This document shows, piece by piece, positions 1 to 6,727 of a stretch of DNA of 25,746 nucleotides. Position numbers and translations under genes: made by a program. The stretch covers positions 129,670-155,415 of the forward strand of contig NZ_NCSM01000013.1 in the NCBI RefSeq assembly GCF_002224125.1. The letters are read 5' to 3'. The notes under the pieces were generated by a model, which saw only the letters and a program-made list of their open reading frames with translations, was not told the DNA's origin and made no database searches. The DNA comes from Streptomyces sp. NBS 14/10. Its GTDB lineage: Bacteria > Actinomycetota > Actinomycetes > Streptomycetales > Streptomycetaceae. Position 1 is the stretch's first letter. Every line of letters begins with the position of its first letter.

Positions 1-1
1 T

Positions 2-682
2 TTACGGCTCGAACTTGTAGCCCAGACCACGCACCGTCACCAGATAACGCGGCGCCCCCGGATCCGGCTCGATCTTCGCGCGCAGCCGCTTCACATGAAC
101 GTCCAGCGTCTTCGTGTCGCCCACATAGTCCGCACCCCAGACGCGGTCGATCAGCTGCATCCGGGTCAGCACCCGGCCCGCGTTGCGCAGCAACATCTCC
201 AGCAGGTCGAACTCCTTCAGCGGGAGGTCCACCTTGCCGCCGCCGACCGTGACCACGTGCCGGTCGACGTCCATCCGTACCGGCCCGGCCTCCAGCGCGG
301 CCGGGGTGACCTCCTCCGGCTCGCCGCGGCGGCGCAGTACGGCCCGGATGCGGGCCACCAGCTCGCGCGAGGAGAAGGGCTTGGTCACATAGTCGTCGGC
401 TCCTATCTCCAGGCCGACGACCTTGTCGATCTCGCTGTCCTTGGCGGTCACCATGATCACCGGGACGTTGGAGCGGCCGCGCAGCTGACGGCACACCTCC
501 GTACCGGGGAGGCCCGGCAGCATCAGGTCGAGCAGCACCAGATCGGCGCCGTTGCGCTCGAACTCGTCGAGCCCCTCGGGTCCCGTTGCCGCGATCGCGA
601 CCTCGAATCCCTCCTTACGGAGCATGTACGACAGCGCGTCGCTGAACGATTCCTCGTCCTCGACGACCAGAACTCGGGTCAC
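2..682 (-). CDS. phoP: PhoP, OmpR-family response regulator of the phosphate regulon
   Basis: This is a 226-residue response regulator. It has an N-terminal receiver (residues 1-118) and a C-terminal OmpR/PhoB winged helix (about 128-226). The receiver shows the acidic pair near E8-D9, the phospho-acceptor D52 in LLDLMLPG, T79 and K101 in the TKPF motif. The start is GTG at 680-682 and overlaps the phoR stop (GTGA), so translation is probably coupled. It should be phosphorylated by the adjacent PhoR and bind PHO boxes under phosphate starvation, switching on phosphate-scavenging genes and repressing others, including antibiotic pathways. The identity rests on the sequence plus the conserved phoP-phoR/phoU arrangement of Streptomyces. 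The orthologous mycobacterial pair is RegX3/SenX3. Confidence 0.96.
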   Translation of the reverse strand: MTRVLVVEDEESFSDALSYMLRKEGFEVAIAATGPEGLDEFERNGADLVLLDLMLPGLPGTEVCRQLRGRSNVPVIMVTAKDSEIDKVVGLEIGADDYVTKPFSSRELVARIRAVLRRRGEPEEVTPAALEAGPVRMDVDRHVVTVGGGKVDLPLKEFDLLEMLLRNAGRVLTRMQLIDRVWGADYVGDTKTLDVHVKRLRAKIEPDPGAPRYLVTVRGLGYKFEP

Positions 683-1968
683 GGAAGGACCTCCGGGGCA
701 GAAAGGGGTTCACAGGAATTGGTCTCGTACGGCCGGTCCTGGTCCTCTCCATCGAGGTCAGCGTTGGTCTCGTACGGCTCGCGCGACGAGCGGTCGCGGT
801 CTCGGTCGCGGTCGCGCACCGAGCCGGCTTCCGGCAGCCGCAGGGTGAAGGTGGAGCCCTGTCCCTCGGCGCTCCACACTGTGACCTCCCCGCCGTGCGA
901 GGCGGCCACATGCTTGACGATGGCGAGCCCGAGCCCGGTCCCGCCGGTCTGTCGCGAGCGTGCCGGGTCCACCCGGTAGAAGCGCTCGAAGATCCGCTCG
1001 CGGTCCTTCTCCGAGATGCCGATGCCCTGGTCAGTGACGGCGACCTCGATCTGATCGCCGCCGGTGGCGGGGATACGGCGGGCCGCGATGCCGACGCGGG
1101 TGCGGGCCGGGCTGTAGTTGACGGCGTTCTCCACGAGGTTGCCGAGCGCGGCGGCCAGCTGGCCGCGGTTGCCCCATACGTGCAGATCGGCGGTGCCGCC
1201 GGTGGCCATGGTGATCTGTTTGGTGCCCGCCTGGTGGCGGCACCGGTCGATGGCCTCGGCGACCAGCTCCTCCACGCGGACCGGCTCCGCGTCCTCCAGG
1301 GGGTCGTCGTTCTGCACTCGCGACAGGTCGATGAGCTCCTGGACCAGGCTGGTCAGCCGGGTCGCCTCGATCTGCATCCGGCCGGCGAAGCGGGTGACCG
1401 CCTCGGGGTCGTCGGAGGCGTCCATCACGGCCTCGGACAGCAGCGACAGCGCGCCGACGGGGGTCTTGAGCTCATGGCTGACGTTCGCGACGAAGTCGCG
1501 CCGTACGGCCTCGATCCGGCGGGCCTCGGTGAGGTCCTCCACCAGCAGGAGCACCAGGCGGGAGCCCAGCGGGGCGACTCTGGCCGACACCGCGAGGGCT
1601 TCGCCGCGGCCCGTGCCGCGCCGGGGCAGGTCCAGTTCGATCTGACGGATCTCACCGTCCCGCCGGGTGTCGCGGGCCATCTGCATCATCGGCTCGACGG
1701 CCAGCTTCCCGCCGCGGACCAGCCCGAGCGCGTACGCCGCGGAGCTGGCCTTGACCACGGCGTCCGCCTCGTCGAGGACGACGGCCGAGGAGCGCAGGAC
1801 GGAGAGCACGGTGTCCACGCCTGGCGGCAGCACAGCGTCCGTGTGCAGTGAGGAGCGCGTAGGCTTCGCCTGTTCGCGTTCACTCCAGCGGAACGCCAGC
1901 ATGGCGATGACGCCGGTGCACAGCCCGGCGAGCGCCGCCAGTGCGGCGATCGCCGCGTTCACGTTCAT
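679..1968 (-). CDS. phoR: PhoR, membrane sensor histidine kinase partner of PhoP
   Basis: The product is 429 residues. It has one or two hydrophobic segments at residues 3-26, a PAS-like region (about 52-150), a HisKA domain whose H-box is FVANVSHELKTP (phospho-accepting H165), and a HATPase_c domain with N-box LGNLVENAVNYSP, G-box DQGIGI, F-box FERFYR and G2-box GGTGLGLAIVKH. It should phosphorylate or dephosphorylate PhoP, with PhoU relaying the state of the Pst transporter. The C-terminus, after about residue 378, is an Arg-Asp repeat followed by two PYETN copies, encoded by a 15-base direct repeat (719-733 and 764-778). This tail looks non-catalytic and probably varies between species. 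The gene reads away from the PHO box shared with phoU. Confidence 0.95.
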   Translation of the reverse strand: MNVNAAIAALAALAGLCTGVIAMLAFRWSEREQAKPTRSSLHTDAVLPPGVDTVLSVLRSSAVVLDEADAVVKASSAAYALGLVRGGKLAVEPMMQMARDTRRDGEIRQIELDLPRRGTGRGEALAVSARVAPLGSRLVLLLVEDLTEARRIEAVRRDFVANVSHELKTPVGALSLLSEAVMDASDDPEAVTRFAGRMQIEATRLTSLVQELIDLSRVQNDDPLEDAEPVRVEELVAEAIDRCRHQAGTKQITMATGGTADLHVWGNRGQLAAALGNLVENAVNYSPARTRVGIAARRIPATGGDQIEVAVTDQGIGISEKDRERIFERFYRVDPARSRQTGGTGLGLAIVKHVAASHGGEVTVWSAEGQGSTFTLRLPEAGSVRDRDRDRDRSSREPYETNADLDGEDQDRPYETNSCEPLSAPEVLP

Positions 1969-2041
1969 GCGTCCAGGTTATGCGGGGCACGAGACAGCTC
2001 CACAGCCCCAGACGGGCACCCGTGGGGAGACGTTTCCCAGA

Positions 2042-2074
2042 GTTCACCGGGGAGTCAGTGGCGGTTCACTCCGG
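2042..2074 (+). promoter_or_regulatory. PHO box: three adjacent 11-base PhoP-binding direct repeat units
   Basis: Three abutting 11-mers read GTTCACCGGGG, AGTCAGTGGCG and GTTCACTCCGG. Units one and three fit the known Streptomyces direct-repeat-unit consensus (GTTCACC followed by four less conserved bases), and the central one is weaker. The box lies between divergent phoR and phoU, 74 bases before the phoR start and about 105 before the phoU start. It can therefore serve both, as established for Streptomyces phoRP/phoU. Confidence 0.88.
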
Positions 2075-2090
2075 ATGCCGGAACCCGACG

Positions 2091-2106
2091 CGTTCCAGCC
2101 GGAACG
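2091..2106. promoter_or_regulatory. Perfect 16-base inverted repeat beside the PHO box
   Basis: CGTTCC-AGCC-GGAACG lies 17 bases downstream of the PHO box on the phoU side. It could be a second operator, or a hairpin in the phoU 5' leader depending on where transcription starts. No protein is assigned. Confidence 0.4.
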
Positions 2107-2179
2107 TGTAAGCCTGGGGGACGGCGAGTGACGGGTCCACCGAGAGTCAGCAGCGAAAGACAGCGAGAGAGGGTCAGTG

Positions 2180-2857
2180 ATGCGGGACGCGTACCACGAG
2201 GAGCTCGATTCGATCGGGGACGGCCTCGTCGACATGGCCAGGCTGGTCGGCTCTGCCATCGGCCGGGCAACCACGGCGATACTCGACGCTGACCTCAAGC
2301 TCGCCGAGAGCGTCATCGCCGCAGATGAGAAGGTCGACGGCCTGCAGCGTGACCTGGAGGCACGGGCGATCGCGCTGCTGGCCCGGCAGCAGCCGGTGGC
2401 CACGGATCTGCGGATAGTGGTGACCAGCCTGCGGATGAGCGCCGACCTCGAGCGGTCGGGCGACCTCGCCCAGCACGTCGCCAAGCTGGCCCGGCTCCGC
2501 TTCCCGGACTCGGCCGTTCCGCGTGACTTGAACGCGACCATCCTGGAGATGGGCCAGCTGGCGCAGCGGCTGATGGCCAAGGCCGCCGAGGTGATCATCA
2601 CCAAGGACGTCGACCTCGCGCTCCAGCTGGAGGAGGACGACGACGCGATGGACCTGCTGCACCGCACCCTCTTCCAGCACCTGATGGACGACCGCTGGAA
2701 GCACGGCATAGAGACGGCCGTCGATGTGACCCTGCTGGGCCGCTACTACGAGCGGTTCGCCGACCACGCGGTCTCGGTCGCCAAGCGCGTGGTGTACCTG
2801 GTCACCGGGGAGCACGCCGACGAGCTCGCGCAGGCGGAGGCCACGGAGGGGGCGTGA
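2180..2857 (+). CDS. phoU: PhoU, phosphate-signalling regulator protein
   Basis: The product is 225 residues and consists of two PhoU three-helix domains (about 5-95 and 115-210). Acidic motifs typical of the family's metal clusters are present, for example the EEDDDAMD stretch and the ERFADHAVSVAKRVVYL segment. PhoU links the Pst transporter to PhoR and damps the Pho response when phosphate is sufficient. ATG 2180 is preferred over the adjacent GTG 2177 because the GAGAGGG ribosome site (about 2167-2173) is six bases upstream of ATG and only three from GTG. The gene runs divergently from phoRP and is controlled by the PHO box. Its length is normal for actinobacterial PhoU. Confidence 0.95.
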   Translation: MRDAYHEELDSIGDGLVDMARLVGSAIGRATTAILDADLKLAESVIAADEKVDGLQRDLEARAIALLARQQPVATDLRIVVTSLRMSADLERSGDLAQHVAKLARLRFPDSAVPRDLNATILEMGQLAQRLMAKAAEVIITKDVDLALQLEEDDDAMDLLHRTLFQHLMDDRWKHGIETAVDVTLLGRYYERFADHAVSVAKRVVYLVTGEHADELAQAEATEGA

Positions 2858-2868
2858 GGGCGGCCGGT

Positions 2869-2892
2869 GCACGCCCGGTGCGCCGGGCGTGC
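2869..2892 (+). terminator. Hairpin downstream of phoU
   Basis: GCACGCCCGG, loop TGCG, CCGGGCGTGC forms a perfect 10-bp stem starting 12 bases after the phoU stop. There is no T-tract, which is usual for GC-rich actinobacterial terminators. A second 8-bp stem with a 6-base loop follows at 2908-2929 (GGCGCGCG/CGCGCGCC). Some read-through into the Cys-rich gene is possible. Confidence 0.6.
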
Positions 2893-3014
2893 GCTCGCCA
2901 TGTGGTCGGCGCGCGTGCATCCGCGCGCCGTCCATGCGCCGCTGCGGCCGGTAGCCGAACCGGCACCATAGGCAGGGCGGGTGTGACCTCCCAAGGAGGC
3001 GACTCGTGACTCCT

Positions 3015-3070
3015 CCCCCTCCCGGGGGAGGGGGCTTCTCGCCCCCAGCTACCGCTGGGAGGTGCCCCCT
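3015..3070. repeat. Nested inverted-repeat element in the phoU/mtpA gap
   Basis: This gene-free stretch holds an 8-bp hairpin (CCCCCTCC at 3015-3022 with GGAGGGGG at 3027-3034). It is followed by a nested structure in which AGGGGGC (3029-3035) pairs with GCCCCCT (3064-3070), enclosing CCCAGC-TACC-GCTGGG (3044-3059). The two folds share bases and could be alternatives. It looks like a dispersed intergenic (REP-like) repeat, but there is no second copy in this window. The rest of 2858-3181 holds the phoU hairpins and the candidate promoter of the next gene. Confidence 0.5.
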
Positions 3071-3102
3071 GGCCGCCGTGGCGACCTCATGACGGCCAAG
3101 CC

Positions 3103-3139
3103 CTGACCGGTGCCGAAGGGCACGCTACGGAATGTAGCG
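3103..3139 (+). promoter_or_regulatory. Candidate promoter with overlapping dyad upstream of the Cys-rich gene
   Basis: CTGACC (3103-3108) and TACGGA (3126-3131) are separated by 17 bases and resemble a weak housekeeping -35/-10 pair. A perfect dyad, CGCTAC-GGAAT-GTAGCG (3123-3139), lies on the putative -10, 43 bases before the start codon. That is a typical place for a repressor operator. The regulator is unknown, and the -10 lacks the usual final T. Confidence 0.35.
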
Positions 3140-3181
3140 AACTGATGGCGCTCCGCGCCAGCGAGTCCAGGAGGAAAGCGA

Positions 3182-3334
3182 ATGGCGGACTTCCCCAACC
3201 CCACTCCCCAACAGCGGCCGGCCGCCGAACACCGCCCCCCGCTGCCCATCCTGGGCGCGTGCGGCTGCGGTTCCAGCTGCTCCTGCGGCTGCCAGTCCGG
3301 AGGCTCCTGCTCTTGCGGCGGCAGCTGCGGCTGA
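3182..3334 (+). CDS. mtpA: Small Cys-rich metallothionein-like protein
   Basis: The product is 50 residues. The first half is Pro-rich and polar (to about residue 24). The second half is almost only Gly, Ser and Cys, with eight cysteines at 27, 29, 33, 35, 37, 43, 45 and 49, mostly in C-x-C spacing, as expected for a thiolate metal cluster binding Zn, Cu or similar. A strong AGGAGG ribosome site (3169-3174) sits seven bases before ATG, and the gene ends just before a strong terminator. I recall a gene named mtpA next to phoU in S. coelicolor described as metallothionein-like, so the symbol is by position and composition. It is too short for default gene callers. Metal preference and any Pho link cannot be read from the sequence. 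Confidence 0.85.
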   Translation: MADFPNPTPQQRPAAEHRPPLPILGACGCGSSCSCGCQSGGSCSCGGSCG

Positions 3335-3346
3335 CGCGTTCGCCTC

Positions 3347-3393
3347 ACCTTGAAGGGCCTTCGACCGATGTCCGGTCGAAGGCCCTTCAAGGT
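3347..3393 (+). terminator. Strong 20-bp-stem terminator after the Cys-rich gene
   Basis: The arms 3347-3366 and 3374-3393 are perfectly complementary over 20 bases with a 7-base loop (GATGTCC), followed by TTTA. The hairpin starts 13 bases after the mtpA stop and ends 64 bases before the kinase start. It should isolate the phoU-mtpA unit from the kinase gene. Confidence 0.85.
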
Positions 3394-3457
3394 TTAGGAT
3401 CTTGGCCATCTTGGTCATCTGGGGCATCTGGGCGCGGCTGCTGGCGGGGGAGGTCTG

Positions 3458-5680
3458 GTGTCCGGTCCGGCGCGAGCCGTCACCGTTGTGGTGCTTGCCG
3501 CCTTCGCGACCGTCTTCCTGGTCGGCGGGTCGTGGCTCGCGCCCGTCGTGTTCGGCCTCCAACTGCTCCACGTACTGCCCGTGCCGCCCGTGCCGCGCCG
3601 GTGGCGCCCCGCGTGGCCATGGCTGCTCGCCGCACAAGCAGCCGCGTGCTACGCGGCGGTGTACGCCACCGGCGCCTCCGTCGGGATCCTCGGCTTCCTC
3701 GGCGGCTCGCTCCTGCTGACCCCGGTGTGGCCGCTGGCCGTACCGGTCGCCGTGGGCGCGGTGGTCCGCGGGCCCGTGGACTCGGCCGTCAGCATGGTGC
3801 TCATGAGCCTGGTGATCTACGGACTCGCCCGGCTCACGGAGCGGGCCGACGAGCTCCACGCCGCCCGGCTGAGCCTGACGGCGGCCGCGGTCGCCGAGGA
3901 GCGGCTGCGGATCGCCGGTGAGCTGAGCGACGGTCTCGGGCGCGGGCTCGCCGAGATCACCACGGGCGTACGGGCGGCCCTGGCGAAGCCGGAGCGGGCC
4001 GAGCGGCTGCTCGCCGACGTCACCCGCTCGGCGCGTGACTGCCTCGCCGACGCCCGGCGCTCCGCGGCGTCCTACCGCTCCATGTCGCTGACGCCCGAGG
4101 TGACGGCGGCGCGGGCGATGCTGACCGCGGCCGAGGTCCCGGTGGAGGTGCGTACCGGGCACACCGAACCCCTGGGCCCCGCGGGCGCGCTGCTCGCGGG
4201 CGTGCTGCGCGCGGCCGTGACCGATATCGTCCGGCAGGGCACGGCCACCGGCTGCCTGATCGAGACCGCCGCCGAGGGCGGACGCCCCCTCCCGCTCAGT
4301 CTTGGCGCGCTTCAACGCGCGGGCTTCCCTCGTCGCTGCGCGCTCCTCCGTCGCTGCGCGGCTCCTCAGTCCAGCCCGCGCAGCGCGCCAAGACACGCTC
4401 ATGCTGTCCGGCTGCGCGTCGTCAGCGACGGGGCGCGGACCGCGGATGACGAGAGTCTGGGCGATCTGCCCGGCCGGATCGCGGACGCGGGCGGCGCCCT
4501 GACGACCGGGCTGACCCGCGAAGGGCGGCAGGTCGTGGAGGCCGCGCTTCCCGATGTGGCACGCCCCCGGGAGCCGGCCGACGACCGGCACGCCCGCGCG
4601 CTCTCCCTCACCCTGCTCGTCACCGTGCTGGTCGGCTTCTCGCTCAAGGCGCTGCTGATGGTGGACGGCGACCGGGTCCTGCCCGCCGCCGCCTGTCTGG
4701 CCGTGGTGATCGCGCTTCAGGTCCGTTCGGTGCACGGACGGCACATGGTGGCGCTCGCGGTGATGGCGCTGTTCACGTATCTGCCGATCCTCGCGTTCGG
4801 CTGGGTCTGGCTGGGGGTCGCCGGGTTCCTCGCGGGCCCGCTGCTGCTCGCGTTCCGCCGGTCCGTGGCCTGGCCGCTGGTCGGGGGTGTGACGGCGAGC
4901 GTCGCGTTCATCGGGCCGCGGGTGGGCCTGTCGGTCGCGATGACGGTCAACTACACCGTCAGCACCCTGGTCACCGGGCTGGTCGTCCACGGGCTGCTGC
5001 GCCTCGACCAGATCGTGAACGAACTCAAGGAGGCGCAGCGGCGCTTGGCTCGCTCGGCGGTGGTCGAGGAACGCCTGCGCGCGGCCCGTGACCTGCACGA
5101 CCTGCTCGGCCACAGCCTGGCCGGGATGCTGCTGACCTGTGAACTGGCGCGCAGACTGCCGCCCGAGCAGGCCCGTGCACAGCTCGCGAACGTCCTGGCC
5201 ATGGCCGAGCGCGGCGAGGCCGATCTGCGGGCGGCCTCCGGTGGCGTGGGCAGTATGTCGCTGACCGCGGAGGCCGCCTCGGTGCGCTCGGTGCTGACCG
5301 CCGCGGGCGTCTCGGCCGAGGTGTCCCTGGCCGTTCGCGGTGCGCACGACGACCTCGGGGGCCTCGGGGGCCTCGGGGCCGAGGTGGAAACCGCGCTGAG
5401 CGCGGTGCTGCGGGAGGCGGTGACCAATGTGCTGCGGCACAGCGACGCCCGCTCCTGCACGATCTCGACGGCCTCCGAGGACGGCGGCGTACGGCTGGTC
5501 GTACGCAATGACGGGGCGCGCGGTACGGGCGGCCGTCCGGGGTCGTCGGGGATCGGGAATCTGACGACCCGGCTGGCGGCGCTGGACGGGAGGCTGACCG
5601 TGGAGGCGGGCGGCGACGGCTGGTTCGAACTGGCCGCGTGGGTGCCGTACGAGGCCGGACCGGTCGGCAGAACGTCGTAG
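3458..5680 (+). CDS. Tandem two-module sensor histidine kinase (DesK/NarL type), first module degenerate
   Basis: The product is 740 residues and looks like two fused DesK-type kinases. Module 1 (about 1-375) has a membrane region, a dimerisation helix reading ERLRIAGELSDGLG and a weak ATPase. Module 2 (about 380-740) has a membrane region (about 380-510), then ERLRAARDLHDLLGHSL with phospho-acceptor H547, the N-box REAVTNVLRH and RNDG...GIGN motifs. In module 1 the histidine is Ser157 and the N-box is RAAVTDIVRQ (Asn to Asp), so it probably no longer phosphorylates. Module 1's ATPase also contains a 41-codon in-frame insertion (4283-4405) around an inverted-repeat element. The GTG start has a GGGGGAGG ribosome site. 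The likely partner is the NarL-type regulator at 6712-7320, with module 2 acting as the working kinase. Confidence 0.85.
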   Translation: MSGPARAVTVVVLAAFATVFLVGGSWLAPVVFGLQLLHVLPVPPVPRRWRPAWPWLLAAQAAACYAAVYATGASVGILGFLGGSLLLTPVWPLAVPVAVGAVVRGPVDSAVSMVLMSLVIYGLARLTERADELHAARLSLTAAAVAEERLRIAGELSDGLGRGLAEITTGVRAALAKPERAERLLADVTRSARDCLADARRSAASYRSMSLTPEVTAARAMLTAAEVPVEVRTGHTEPLGPAGALLAGVLRAAVTDIVRQGTATGCLIETAAEGGRPLPLSLGALQRAGFPRRCALLRRCAAPQSSPRSAPRHAHAVRLRVVSDGARTADDESLGDLPGRIADAGGALTTGLTREGRQVVEAALPDVARPREPADDRHARALSLTLLVTVLVGFSLKALLMVDGDRVLPAAACLAVVIALQVRSVHGRHMVALAVMALFTYLPILAFGWVWLGVAGFLAGPLLLAFRRSVAWPLVGGVTASVAFIGPRVGLSVAMTVNYTVSTLVTGLVVHGLLRLDQIVNELKEAQRRLARSAVVEERLRAARDLHDLLGHSLAGMLLTCELARRLPPEQARAQLANVLAMAERGEADLRAASGGVGSMSLTAEAASVRSVLTAAGVSAEVSLAVRGAHDDLGGLGGLGAEVETALSAVLREAVTNVLRHSDARSCTISTASEDGGVRLVVRNDGARGTGGRPGSSGIGNLTTRLAALDGRLTVEAGGDGWFELAAWVPYEAGPVGRTS
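4299..4394. repeat. 96-bp inverted-repeat (MITE/REP-like) element inserted in the kinase gene
   Basis: The ends are a perfect 13-base inverted repeat: GTCTTGGCGCGCT at 4299-4311 and AGCGCGCCAAGAC at 4382-4394. Complementarity continues inward (GCGCGGGCT against AGCCCGCGC) after a 5-base offset on the left. The core holds two copies of CGTCGCTGCGCG. The element is 32 codons long without stops and lies where kinase module 1 has 41 extra residues compared with module 2. CGCTCA occurs at 4293-4298 and 4396-4401, but a simple target duplication of that size would shift the frame. Confidence 0.7.
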
Positions 5681-5730
5681 CGGCCGGCCTGCCTTGGATC
5701 GCGCGGCCGCGGATTCAGCGGCCACAGAAT

Positions 5731-5756
5731 TAGTAGCCATGGACATAGTAGCCATG
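5731..5756. promoter_or_regulatory. AT-richer direct repeats upstream of the hydrolase
   Basis: TAGTAGCCATG occurs twice (5731-5741 and 5746-5756), 15 bases apart, in an unusually AT-rich patch between the kinase stop and the hydrolase. CATGG and CCATG also form an inverted repeat within it. It may be a regulator site and promoter for the hydrolase gene. No clear -35/-10 pair could be assigned. Confidence 0.4.
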
Positions 5757-5829
5757 TACTGTTTCTGTCATGAGCGACGCGCCGAAAGGGCCGACGGACG
5801 CGGCCTCTCGGCCGAAAGGACCAATCGAC

Positions 5830-6687
5830 ATGCCTGAGACACGTGTTCTCGACTCGACGATGTACTACGAGGAGTCGGGCGACGGGACGACCTTCGTGTT
5901 CCTCCACGGGAACCCCAGCTCCTCCCACCTGTGGCGCAACGTCACGTCCGGCGTCGGCCGCGGGCGGCTGCTGGCCCCGGATCTGATCGGGATGGGCCGG
6001 TCCGGAAAGCCGGACATCCCCTACCGGTTCGCCGACCACGCCCGTTACCTCGACGCCTGGTTCGACGCACTCGACCTGGACCGAGTGGTCCTCATCGGCC
6101 ACGACTGGGGCGGCGCGCTCGCCTTCGACTGGGCGGCCAGACACCCCGAACGGGTGCTCGGCCTGGCCTTCCTGGAGAGCATCGTGAAGCCGATGGCCTG
6201 GGAAGACCTGTCCGCGCAGGCCCGCAAGCGCTCCGAGGCGATCCGTACCCCCGGCACGGGCGAGGAGATGGTGCTCGACCAGAACCTCTTCGTCCGCCAG
6301 GCGTTCACCGGCGGCGTGCTCACCCCGGTGGCCGCCGAGGAACTGGCCACCTACCTCGCCCCCTTCCCCACCCCCGAGAGCCGACGTCCCGTCCTGGCGT
6401 GGGCCCGCCAGATGCCCCTGGGCGGCGACCCGGCGGAACTCGTCGCCCGTATCGAGGCGTACGACGCCTGGCTCGCGAAGAGCGATGACGTCCCCAAGCT
6501 GCTCATGACCTTCGAGGGCTCACCGACCCTGCTGATCGGCCCCGACATGGCCCGCTGGTGTGCCGAGCACATCGCCGCCCTGGAGACCGTCCACTGCGGA
6601 ACGGCCGGGCATCACGCCCCCGAGGACCGCCCGGCCGAGATCGCCGGCGCGATCTCCTCCTGGGCGGACCGCCACCGGCTCCGCTAG
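5830..6687 (+). CDS. Haloalkane dehalogenase-like alpha/beta hydrolase
   Basis: The product is 285 residues from ATG 5830, with a likely hydrolytic dehalogenase active site. HGNPSSSHLWR provides the halide-binding Asn28. GHDWGG carries nucleophile Asp92 and the halide-binding Trp93. Glu116 (AFLESI) is in the catalytic-acid position of the HLD-II (DhaA/LinB) subfamily, and His261 (HHAPED) is the base. Known members cleave carbon-halogen bonds by water, but many relatives have unknown natural substrates. ATG 5830 has an AAAGGA site nine bases upstream. ATG 5770 would add 20 residues containing a KGPTD/KGPID duplication, with no visible ribosome site. There is no signal peptide, so it is cytoplasmic. 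It lies between a sensor kinase and its probable regulator. Confidence 0.85.
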   Translation: MPETRVLDSTMYYEESGDGTTFVFLHGNPSSSHLWRNVTSGVGRGRLLAPDLIGMGRSGKPDIPYRFADHARYLDAWFDALDLDRVVLIGHDWGGALAFDWAARHPERVLGLAFLESIVKPMAWEDLSAQARKRSEAIRTPGTGEEMVLDQNLFVRQAFTGGVLTPVAAEELATYLAPFPTPESRRPVLAWARQMPLGGDPAELVARIEAYDAWLAKSDDVPKLLMTFEGSPTLLIGPDMARWCAEHIAALETVHCGTAGHHAPEDRPAEIAGAISSWADRHRLR

Positions 6688-6697
6688 ACGGGCCCTG

Positions 6698-6727
6698 GAT
6701 CCAGCCCGCTGCTAGATCCAGCCCGCT
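6698..6727. repeat. 13-base direct repeat at the 3' end of the response regulator gene
   Basis: GATCCAGCCCGCT occurs at 6698-6710 and 6715-6727. The second copy encodes the last residues of the regulator, while the first lies in the 24-base gap between the convergent stops. It is probably a small local duplication. No terminator hairpin is obvious in this gap. Confidence 0.5.

Noticed and set aside
4293..4401. CGCTCA on both sides of the 96-bp element as a target-site duplication
   Set aside because: The copies are 103 bases apart, so simple insertion with this duplication would have shifted the kinase frame; the right copy is also one base off the inverted-repeat end.
3125..5755. 876-residue open frame on the minus strand antisense to the kinase gene
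   Set aside because: Shadow frame of a GC-rich gene: Arg/Gly/His/Gln-rich product without domains, while the plus-strand frame has clear kinase motifs.
5770..5829. ATG 5770 as start of the dehalogenase-like gene
   Set aside because: No ribosome site, and the extra 20 residues precede the usual family N-terminus; ATG 5830 has AAAGGA. A leaderless or longer form cannot be fully excluded.
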